This document shows, one piece after another, positions 26,323 to 32,651 of a stretch of 64,000 bases of DNA. Source of the DNA: a virus. Position numbers and translations under genes: made by a program. The first letter of the stretch is position 1. Every line of letters begins with the position of its first letter. The stretch is taken from the IMG/VR virus record IMGVR_UViG_3300035670_000068, positions 1-64,000 of that record. One strand, 5' to 3'. Below the pieces are notes generated by a model. That model was not told where the DNA came from. It made no database searches and saw only the letters and a program-made list of their open reading frames with translations.

Positions 26323-27591
26323 CTACAAAGAACGACCAGCGATAACAATTTGCTTGGTCGGGAACTCAAGCTCGATGGGATAACCCATCGCGTCAGTGAT
26401 GTGTTCCATACCAGCGGCCTTGTCGATATCGCGGGAACCCGCTTTGTAGAGCGTCTGTTCCAGGGACTCGATGACGTTGCGGCAGCCCTGCCCTACCAGC
26501 AGGCGCATGTTGCCATCGGCAGACTGCAGCATCCGGTTTACCGAGTTCACACGGTCGGCAACAAACGGGTGCTTCTTGCGATACTTGATCCGCTTGAAGC
26601 CCTTCTGCCGGAAGATATCCAGGTCAGACTCACCGCGAGCGTGCTGACGTGCGCCGCCTGCAGGGTCGGGATAGATCGTGATCTTGTCCATGTAGCGCCA
26701 ATACCGGCGCTCCAGTTCCTCGCACATTTCGGCCGTGTTGGAGTTGTGCAGGAACACCTCGTCCACGATCCAGAGCTGGCCGTTGGTTTGCGGCTGAATG
26801 ATCGCGGCGGACATGGGGTCGATGTTGAAGTCTACGCCTACCCAGATCGGCAGAGCCGGGTTGAACACGACCTTGCTGTGGACATGCTTGTGACGGTCGA
26901 ACGGGTAGTACACGCGACCGGACATGGTTTCGAAGCTAGCCTCGAACTCCTGGCGGAAGGTGCGCGGGTCCATATCGCGGCGAGCGTCGGCGATCTCTTC
27001 CTCGGGAATGAACGGCGAGGTGATCGTAGGGAACTGGTAGCTCGACCAGGCGGTGCGGCTGTCGTCCTGACCCAGCATGTACAGCTCGTAGAGCTGGTTG
27101 TATGCCTTTGGGGTGCCGATGAACAGCGCTTCACCGCGATCCTTCGCCAGCGTCGGTCGAATGATCGTTGTCCAGGTCTCGGTGCGAATGTCCTGGAACT
27201 CGTCCAGGACGACGAAGTTCAGACCCACACCGCGCAGTGTGTCCGGGTTGTCAGCGCCCTTACACTCGATGATCGTGCCGTTGGCCAGCGTGACCGACAT
27301 TTCGGTTTCGTGGATACGAACGATCCAGTCACGCGGAATCGACTCTTTGAGGTCGTTCCACATGATCTGCTTGGCCATGCGGTAGGTCGGAGCGATGTAC
27401 CAAATCTTCTGCTTGGGCGTTCTGGCCCTGGCGAGGATTTCGCTCTTCGAGAGGTTGGTCTTGCCCCAGCGGCGGCCGGCGACGACTACCCGGAAGCGGG
27501 CTGTGTCCAGAAAGACCTCGGCCTGCTTTGGGTGCAGGCCGGTTTCAATGTCGAACTTGGGCTTGAAGACCTTCGCTGGGCGAATCTTCAT
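26323..27591 (-). CDS. terL: Terminase large subunit
   Basis: 422 residues. ATPase domain with Walker A VVVAGRRWGKT near residue 36-46 and Walker B NFVVLDEFQD near 135. The nuclease domain has VGVDFNIDPMS (first Asp) near 255 and YPDPAGGARQH near 330 (catalytic Asp). Length and order fit the RNase H-type TerL family. ATG at 27591 overlaps the TerS stop by one base. It pumps DNA through the portal and cuts concatemers. Confidence 0.95.
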   Translation of the reverse strand: MKIRPAKVFKPKFDIETGLHPKQAEVFLDTARFRVVVAGRRWGKTNLSKSEILARARTPKQKIWYIAPTYRMAKQIMWNDLKESIPRDWIVRIHETEMSVTLANGTIIECKGADNPDTLRGVGLNFVVLDEFQDIRTETWTTIIRPTLAKDRGEALFIGTPKAYNQLYELYMLGQDDSRTAWSSYQFPTITSPFIPEEEIADARRDMDPRTFRQEFEASFETMSGRVYYPFDRHKHVHSKVVFNPALPIWVGVDFNIDPMSAAIIQPQTNGQLWIVDEVFLHNSNTAEMCEELERRYWRYMDKITIYPDPAGGARQHARGESDLDIFRQKGFKRIKYRKKHPFVADRVNSVNRMLQSADGNMRLLVGQGCRNVIESLEQTLYKAGSRDIDKAAGMEHITDAMGYPIELEFPTKQIVIAGRSL

Positions 27592-28274
27592 CAGGCGGCC
27601 TCTTCCGGCTCGCCCTCGACCAAGATTTCGTCCAGCTCTTCCAGCTCTTCTGGGGTGAGGCCTTCAAGCTCGTCATCGATCATTTCACCGGCAGCCTCTG
27701 CGGCTTCTCGACGCTGCTTCTCGCGAAGCTCCTTCACGTCTTCCTCGGTCATGATCTTGATGCGCAGTTCGGACAGCTCTTCGCCTTCATCCAGCTCGCG
27801 ATCCAGACCCAGGATGTTGGCCCCGGTCTGGTAGTTCTGCGAAATTATCTTGGATGCTTCGGAGATCGCCTTGAGGTCGGTCAGTCGCTCACCAACCGGC
27901 GTGCCGTCCTTGATCGCTTTGGCCACGTCTGCGTAGGCCTTGCGATTGAACAGGTCGATGGCCTTGAGGGCGTTCATCTTGAGATCGTGGGCGTAGCTCG
28001 CCAGCTCTTCCGCCTGGGCAGCCGCAGTTCTCTCAATGGACTTCTGAACGGCAGCAGCGGTCTTGTCCGCGAATGAGCCACGCTTCACGCCGTCTTTTTT
28101 GAACCGGCGCGACAAAGCCGTAGCGCTCACGCCCACGGCTTCTGAGATTTCGGAAAGCGAGTAGTCGCCGGACTGCCACATGGATTTGGCTTTGGCGTAC
28201 TCTCTCGGCGTCAGACGTTTACTGAGGGCCGGAGTGCTCGATTCTGCTGGGTTGGCTACGGTTTCGTCTGTCAT
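27591..28274 (-). CDS. terS: Terminase small subunit
   Basis: 227 residues. N-terminal helix-turn-helix of the terminase/homeodomain-like kind (LTPREYAKAKSMWQSGDYSL, SEISEAVGVSATALSRRFKK), then an oligomerisation coiled coil and an acidic C-terminal tail (EELDEILVEGEPEEAA). Directly upstream of TerL. The ATG at 28274 lacks any ribosome site because a terminator hairpin ends four bases before it; a TTG six codons earlier is no better. Translation may therefore be leaderless or depend on processing. Confidence 0.88.
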   Translation of the reverse strand: MTDETVANPAESSTPALSKRLTPREYAKAKSMWQSGDYSLSEISEAVGVSATALSRRFKKDGVKRGSFADKTAAAVQKSIERTAAAQAEELASYAHDLKMNALKAIDLFNRKAYADVAKAIKDGTPVGERLTDLKAISEASKIISQNYQTGANILGLDRELDEGEELSELRIKIMTEEDVKELREKQRREAAEAAGEMIDDELEGLTPEELEELDEILVEGEPEEAA

Positions 28275-28277
28275 CTG

Positions 28278-28299
28278 AAAAAAGGCGGGCAAGCCCGCC
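28278..28299 (-). terminator. Strong terminator abutting terS
   Basis: GGCGGGC-TT-GCCCGCC then TTTTTT on the minus strand; the terS ATG begins right after TTTTTTCAG. It should end transcripts of the upstream modification operon, unless antiterminated. Confidence 0.88.
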
Positions 28300-28370
28300 G
28301 AAGGAGAAAAACGCTGCCCGTGGAGTCGGCAACCGGACTACATTCTCCTATGACTTCCGGGTGGTGTCAA

Positions 28371-28388
28371 TAACTAACCAGTTAGTGT
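28371..28388. promoter_or_regulatory. Dispersed palindrome, copy 9
   Basis: ACTAAC-CA-GTTAGT core. On the minus strand TTGACA overlaps its edge, but the matching -10 region is poor. About 97 bases before terS. Confidence 0.55.
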
Positions 28389-28723
28389 GGTTGGAGGCTA
28401 CCGGAGTGAGCTAACCCCTTGATTTCTCCCGGCTTGTGTAAGGTTTTAGAAAATTTGCTTCCCAACGCCACGCTGCGTATATTTATAATACTTCTAACTA
28501 ATTAAATACTTACTATCCCTCTATCTCCCCCTATAGTCCCCCTCTTTCTCCCTTTCACGACGACCCATCTACCCGGCCCGCCGCGCTCATGAAAATTTCC
28601 AAGCTGCCCCTCGCCATTCACACCATAATCGCGTCCGGGAGCTTTGTCGCGCCCAGCTCGGTTAGCAAGTAACGAATCGGTTATTTGATAGCTCGGGAAC
28701 CCGTCTGGTTTCGCGTATAACGC

Positions 28724-28770
28724 ACGATCTCGCTCAAGACGACCCGATGTAGCGCCCAGAGCGAGATCGT
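28724..28770. repeat. 12-base inverted repeat
   Basis: Perfect arms of 12 separated by 23 bases, 21 bases after the stop of the winged-helix gene. No T-run. Could be a protein site, for example for terminase small subunit. Confidence 0.65.
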
Positions 28771-28791
28771 TCAACCAGCGCGAAAATAGAG

Positions 28792-29130
28792 CTATTCCAG
28801 AATCAGCTCCACCACGTCATCCTCCACCACTTCGCGGTAAGTCACCGGAGCGGGCTTGGATGCCGGGTTGAGGATTCTCTTGGCCACAGCCGTTGGCGCT
28901 ACTGTCTGCCTCGCCCGACCATCCCGGATTTCCTTGCCTTCGCGCTCGATCCACCCCTGGTTGACCAGGATTCGAATCGAGCACATCAGCGACTCGCGGG
29001 AGGTCTTGTACGGCAGCCGATCCAGAATCTGCTGGTAGTCGCACCAGCTGACCCAGGCGCCTTTCGCATCGATGTTGCCGGCCATGACGACTTTCATCAG
29101 GGCGGTCTGCTTTCTTGTGAGTGGCTTCAT
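28792..29130 (-). CDS. Winged-helix DNA-binding protein, 112 aa
   Basis: N-terminal winged helix: LTRKQTALMKVVMAG (helix 1), WVSWCDYQQILDRL (helix 2), TSRESLMCSIRILVNQGWIE (recognition helix and wing) and an Arg-rich wing EIRDGRARQTVAP. Last gene of the ParB/ABC/GNAT operon, ATG overlapping the upstream stop. It is the clearest regulator-like protein of the window and a candidate reader of the dispersed palindromes, though nothing ties it to them directly. Confidence 0.7.
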   Translation of the reverse strand: MKPLTRKQTALMKVVMAGNIDAKGAWVSWCDYQQILDRLPYKTSRESLMCSIRILVNQGWIEREGKEIRDGRARQTVAPTAVAKRILNPASKPAPVTYREVVEDDVVELILE

Positions 29131-30005
29131 AGCAAATCAAGCCTCAGAGGTTCGTTGGGTTTCTGGAAGTCGAAGGCTTTCAGTGGAAGTCGATCAGGCA
29201 GCTTCCGGCCCAGGTCAGGGTTCTGCCAAATCCCGTAGACCGGGCTTGCGAACACCAACTGCTGCAGCTCGCGGAGCAAGTGCGCCGGCTCCATTGCATC
29301 GACCTTGCCCGTGCCGACGTTCAGGTTCGATCCGGTTTTTTCGCGACTGGAGTGCCGGTAGTAAAACGCCCTCATCTCTTCAAGAGCCTTCTCGCAAAGA
29401 GCCGGTGGCATCTGGGCCAGTTCTTCCATGACAGCCTGGTGATCCGCAGGGTGAGCCTTGAACAGACTCCGCATGAATTTCAGACCCTTCTCGTAGGCCG
29501 CTGCGGATTTCAGGTGCGCGTGCTTGAAACCGGACTTGGTGTCGAAGGGGTTGAACTTGCTCATGGACGACTGGATTTCCACGAACTTGTAACCCTCCAT
29601 CCGCATGGCCAGGTTGACCATCCGGTAGCTCACGCCCACGCCTCGGTACATGGTGTCCGTGACGATCCGCGCCGCTCGACGGAAGTTCGCGTTCAGGTAT
29701 GTCGCTCGATGGACGTTGGTGAAGTGCGAGTCCTTGCCAGGCTTCAACTTGGGGAAGACCTGGTGTCGCGGAGCCAACAGCAGCGCAACCGAGCTCAGCA
29801 CCACCACGCCAACCAGGGAGTTATCCCGGTAGTTGACGCAGCGCCAGAAGTGCGGACCTGCAGGCAGGGTTTCCGCCTTGTAGTGGAGGTCGTGCAGCTC
29901 GTCCCAATCTGCCTTGGTTCCGCGCTCGACCCACATATCGTCCATCAGCGAAAACCGGGGCTTTGCGTCGTCCCTGCGTTCGATGATCAGGTCGTGGTCA
30001 GTCAC
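29127..30005 (-). CDS. Mom-like GNAT acyltransferase
   Basis: 292 residues from GTG 30005 (GGAG upstream, overlapping the previous stop). Features of the Mom/GNAT group: LHDLHYKAETLPAGPHFWRC with the His-Tyr of the active centre, strand LVGVVVLSSV, VHRATYLNANFRRAARIVTD as the linking helix, and YRGVGVSYRMV as the acetyl-CoA pyrophosphate loop (RxVGVS). FVEIQSSMSKFNPFDTKSGF then matches the last strand and helix. Mom of phage Mu adds an acyl-type group to adenine in DNA. The adjacent ABC ATPase reproduces, as two genes, the COG2401 fusion of an ABC ATPase with an acetyltransferase. Substrate unknown. Confidence 0.75.
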   Translation of the reverse strand: MTDHDLIIERRDDAKPRFSLMDDMWVERGTKADWDELHDLHYKAETLPAGPHFWRCVNYRDNSLVGVVVLSSVALLLAPRHQVFPKLKPGKDSHFTNVHRATYLNANFRRAARIVTDTMYRGVGVSYRMVNLAMRMEGYKFVEIQSSMSKFNPFDTKSGFKHAHLKSAAAYEKGLKFMRSLFKAHPADHQAVMEELAQMPPALCEKALEEMRAFYYRHSSREKTGSNLNVGTGKVDAMEPAHLLRELQQLVFASPVYGIWQNPDLGRKLPDRLPLKAFDFQKPNEPLRLDLL

Positions 30006-30318
30006 TGGAACCGCTCTCCGTCGGTTGCAGGCCCTTTTCCAGCTTTGCGACCAGACTCTTGAGACAGTCGATCGCCTCTTGATCACTGATCAAGTCACCG
30101 TCCATGAGCATCGCTTCACCGTCCACCGCGATCACGATCATGCGGTTCGGATCGCCGCCCTCACCGGCAGTCGAAACAGCCAGGTCAGCCATTGCTGCAG
30201 TCAGACCCTTGAAGTCTTCGTCCTTGTACGGGTTGTAAACCGGGGCTTCCTCACCCAGCTGCTCGCGGCCTTTCACCTTGCGGTTCTTGAAGTCCACACG
30301 AATCAGTTCACAGGTCAT
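29998..30318 (-). CDS. Small protein of modification operon, 106 aa
   Basis: Not recognised. Strand-rich N-terminus (CELIRVDFKNRKVKGREQL), middle PYKDEDFKGLTAAMADLAVS, and strand RMIVIAVDGEAMLMDGDLIS. No Cys pair or membrane segment. Sits between the ABC ATPase and the acyltransferase, overlapping both, so it is probably made in fixed ratio with them and may be an adaptor. Confidence 0.65.
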   Translation of the reverse strand: MTCELIRVDFKNRKVKGREQLGEEAPVYNPYKDEDFKGLTAAMADLAVSTAGEGGDPNRMIVIAVDGEAMLMDGDLISDQEAIDCLKSLVAKLEKGLQPTESGSSD

Positions 30319-30952
30319 TTCTTGTCACCATCATTTCGATCTTGTCCTTGAAGCGCTTCTCGACGTAGATCGTCGGCGCCAGCTCTTCCAGGAGGTCTTT
30401 GTGGGTAGTGGCCACGATCAGAGTCGCGCCACACTGTTTTGCGAATTTGCGGACGTTGAAGCCAACGACCTTGGCGGTTGTGCGATCCAGAACGGCGCCG
30501 AACTCGTCAGCGACCCAGACCTTGCAGCCGCTCTCCATGAGCTTCGCGACCCGGAAGCGGTAACGCTGGCCGTCAGACAGCTCGCTCGGCTTGCGGATGA
30601 ACAGGTAGGCGTCGTTCAAGCCGGCCAGGTTCAGGATGCGAATCGCCTCTTCGGTGGTCTTACCCACCTGGTCGATCAGCGGCACTTCCAGGAGCTCAAC
30701 CTTGTCGATATCAGCGACCGGCTGCTCTTCGGCGATCTGCTTGGCCAGCTCTTTCAGCAGCAGGGACTTGCCCGAGCCTGACTGGCCGGTGATGTAGATC
30801 ACGTCGCCCTGGCGAACATCGAGCATCAGGTCGTCGTAGACCGTGAACTCTTTGTCTTCCAGGCCCAGGCCGAACGCTTCTGCGCACTCCAAGACCCGCT
30901 GAGAGCGGGTCACGGTGGTCTTGAACGACTTGCGGATCAGGTAGCTGCTCAC
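30308..30952 (-). CDS. ABC-type ATPase of modification operon
   Basis: 214 residues, GTG start in a GTGA overlap. Walker A ITGQSGSGKSLLLKELA near 50-66, signature ELSDGQRYRFRVAK near 130, Walker B CKVWVADEFGAVLDR near 145-160, H-loop VATTHKDL. No membrane domain, so not a transporter; it belongs with soluble ABC ATPases such as those fused to acetyltransferases in COG2401. It may load or clamp the acyltransferase on DNA. The YRFRVAK after the signature is consistent with that group. Confidence 0.85.
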   Translation of the reverse strand: MSSYLIRKSFKTTVTRSQRVLECAEAFGLGLEDKEFTVYDDLMLDVRQGDVIYITGQSGSGKSLLLKELAKQIAEEQPVADIDKVELLEVPLIDQVGKTTEEAIRILNLAGLNDAYLFIRKPSELSDGQRYRFRVAKLMESGCKVWVADEFGAVLDRTTAKVVGFNVRKFAKQCGATLIVATTHKDLLEELAPTIYVEKRFKDKIEMMVTRNDL

Positions 30953-31641
30953 GCCTCACCCCCAGCGAACTGGCCGGCGAATACGGTCAGAGCCTCGGCA
31001 CCCTGCAGGCCTGTTTCAGCCTCGATGATCGCGACGAACTTCTTGACCAGGCGAGCCTGCTCGCTGGTGAAGCTGGCGAAGCCCAGGACTTTGCCGACCG
31101 GGACAGAAGACTTGTCGGACTGCTCGATCTCGGTGGCGGTGCGCTCGGTCTGCTCGATCACTTCTGCGGAAATGTCATCGCTCAGCGCGCCAAGGTCGAT
31201 CTCGCCCAGGTCGTCGATGGCGAAGTTCAGATCGCGCTCGTCGAAGAACTTGGACATATCGAAGTCCAGGTCCAGCACCAGCTCGCGCAGTTCCTCGGAC
31301 AGCAGGCCTGTGTCGTAACCGCCCTCTTGGACCTTGTTGTCGATCAGGCGGAGGGCTCGGGCTTGCTCCTTCGTGATGCCTTTCAGCACCAGCACCGGGA
31401 CTTCGCCCTTCGGGTCAATCGAGATCGCTGCCAGGCGGCGACCATGACCGGCGATGATCGTGCCGTCTTCTTCAACGACGATGCGGGTGATCCAGCCGTT
31501 CTGGCGAATCGACTCTGCGATCTTGGCCACCTGCTTGGGCTCATGCTTCTTGGCGTTCTTCTCATACGGAATGAGCCTGGACACCGACCAGGTTTCTTCG
31601 GAGCGGACGATGCCGCTGAAATCAGTCGAAGTGGTTGCCAT
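30949..31641 (-). CDS. ParB-fold protein B, 230 aa
   Basis: ParB/Srx-like N-terminal domain: LIPYEKNAKKHEPKQVAKIA, SIRQNGWITRIVVEEDGTII, AGHGRRLAAISI with the GHGR box that binds a nucleotide in ParB. The remainder is acidic and helical. Starts at ATG 31641 (three codons after an alternative TTG). Two different ParB-fold proteins in one operon with an ABC ATPase and a Mom-like enzyme suggest roles in DNA recognition or nucleotide handling for modification, not plasmid partition; there is no ParA. Confidence 0.85.
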   Translation of the reverse strand: MATTSTDFSGIVRSEETWSVSRLIPYEKNAKKHEPKQVAKIAESIRQNGWITRIVVEEDGTIIAGHGRRLAAISIDPKGEVPVLVLKGITKEQARALRLIDNKVQEGGYDTGLLSEELRELVLDLDFDMSKFFDERDLNFAIDDLGEIDLGALSDDISAEVIEQTERTATEIEQSDKSSVPVGKVLGFASFTSEQARLVKKFVAIIEAETGLQGAEALTVFAGQFAGGEA

Positions 31642-31798
31642 CAAAATCAAGTTCCATGCTGGTGAAGTCTTCGGTCGATTCCCAGGTCAGGTCACGATCC
31701 GGGTTCAGCGGGCGCACCCGCTCGGGCTTTTCCCGTTTCAGGCGCTCGCAGGCCTCTTCAACGGGGTTCAGTGCGATGTGAGGTCTTTCTTTCGGCAT
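31622..31798 (-). CDS. Small acidic protein, 58 aa
   Basis: Short open frame between the two ParB-fold genes, starting ATG 31798 and overlapping the second ParB gene by 20 bases. Sequence begins MPKERPHIALNPVEEACERL and ends MELDFDGNHFD; the amino-acid make-up and tight packing look like a real gene, but the ribosome site is weak because the palindrome lies just upstream. Confidence 0.55.
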   Translation of the reverse strand: MPKERPHIALNPVEEACERLKREKPERVRPLNPDRDLTWESTEDFTSMELDFDGNHFD

Positions 31799-31801
31799 AG
31801 G

Positions 31802-31817
31802 TAACTAACCGATTAGT
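31802..31817. promoter_or_regulatory. Dispersed palindrome, copy 10
   Basis: ACTAA-CCGA-TTAGT core, containing the TAA stop of ParB-fold protein A. It lies four bases before the start of the 58-residue gene. Confidence 0.55.
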
Positions 31818-32571
31818 GAGACGAAAGCAGAAGATGAACCAGCGCATCGCCGTCGTTGGTCATATCGTCGGACTCCATGAAGCCCTGCTCGGCGCGGACC
31901 TTCTTGACGATCTCGCCGATCTTGGCTGCGTCCTCAACCGACACGCGGAAGCGGATGATCTGGTGGGTTCGAGTTGCAGCACCAGCGCCCAGGTCGATGG
32001 CAGCGCCCTTCTCTTCCTCGTCGTCGCCCAGGATCGAGTCGATCTCGACCTCGACTTTCTCGGCGGTGAGGTGGGAGAAGTAGCCGGCCAGCTCTTCCTC
32101 GTCGATGGGCATGGTCATCAGCAGCTCTTCGGCGCTGCCGATCTCCGGGTCTTGCAGCAGCGCAGAGAAGCGCAGCGCGTCGTCGGAGCCGTAGCGGAAG
32201 TTGTCGATCAGAGTCTCGCGCTTGGCGTCGGCATCGCTGATCTTGCCGCGATTGATAACCGGCACTCGGTCGTAGCCCAGAGAGATAGCCGCCATCGTGC
32301 GGTGCTGGCCGCCGATGATTTCCAGGGAGCCGTCTTCCAGGGTGCGAACCACGATGGGCCGCTTGATCCCGTCTTTCTGGATCGATGCCTCCAGCTTGAG
32401 CTGGTTGATCGGGTCCACGATGTTCGGGTTCCAGGGGTTCGGACGCAGGTCTTTCGGGTTGACCTCTTCCACCTGCATATCGTTGTACGCCAGTGGCAGG
32501 TCAGCCGGGGTCAGACCACCCGAGTTCAGGAATGCGTCCAGGTCTTCCAGGTCAGAAAAATCAGTGTTCAT
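31813..32571 (-). CDS. ParB-fold protein A, 252 aa
   Basis: ParB/Srx domain at about 30-125: VNPKDLRPNPWNPNIVDPIN, LEASIQKDGIKRPIVVRTLE, EIIGGQHRTMAAISLG with the GQHR box. The C-terminal half is acidic with a short beta segment (THQIIRFRVSVEDAAKIGEI). First gene of the operon, divergent from the helicase across an 80-base region with palindrome copy 11. Shares fold but little sequence with protein B, so the two probably have distinct tasks. Confidence 0.87.
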   Translation of the reverse strand: MNTDFSDLEDLDAFLNSGGLTPADLPLAYNDMQVEEVNPKDLRPNPWNPNIVDPINQLKLEASIQKDGIKRPIVVRTLEDGSLEIIGGQHRTMAAISLGYDRVPVINRGKISDADAKRETLIDNFRYGSDDALRFSALLQDPEIGSAEELLMTMPIDEEELAGYFSHLTAEKVEVEIDSILGDDEEEKGAAIDLGAGAATRTHQIIRFRVSVEDAAKIGEIVKKVRAEQGFMESDDMTNDGDALVHLLLSSH

Positions 32572-32593
32572 TGAATTGCCTTGTTGGTGAACT

Positions 32594-32620
32594 TAACTAA
32601 CCACATAGTTATGCTAGAAT
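32594..32620 (+). promoter_or_regulatory. Palindrome copy 11, divergent promoter
   Basis: TAACTA-ACCACA-TAGTTA (32594-32611), with TAGAAT three bases later on the plus strand (32615-32620), 32 bases before the helicase ATG. It lies between the divergent modification operon and helicase genes and could serve both. TTGACA occurs at 32626-32631 but has no room for a -10 before the ATG. Confidence 0.65.
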
Positions 32621-32651
32621 AACTCTTGACAGTGTTAATCGGAAGTGTTCC

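Larger units (their letters stand above)
28300..28791. other. Non-coding gap upstream of terS
   Basis: About 490 bases with no convincing gene. It contains palindrome copy 9, a TGTGTAAGG-TTTTAGAA element at 28434-28452, a pyrimidine-rich plus-strand tract (28513-28557), and a 12-base inverted repeat ACGATCTCGCTC/GAGCGAGATCGT (28724-28735 with 28759-28770). A packaging site is often found beside terS, so a pac or cos site is possible here; no direct evidence shows it. Confidence 0.55.

Noticed and set aside
28502-28774. Minus-strand frame of 90 codons upstream of terS
   Set aside because: Gly/Arg-rich end encoded by a pyrimidine tract, and its N-terminal codons include one arm of the 12-base inverted repeat; no ribosome site. 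Treated as non-coding.
30949-32571. Plasmid-type partition (ParAB) locus
   Set aside because: Two ParB-fold proteins but no ParA ATPase and no parS-like repeats; the neighbouring ATPase is of the ABC type, which fits a modification system better.
32626-32631. TTGACA as -35 box of the helicase gene
   Set aside because: Only 20 bases separate it from the ATG, leaving no space for a -10 box and leader.
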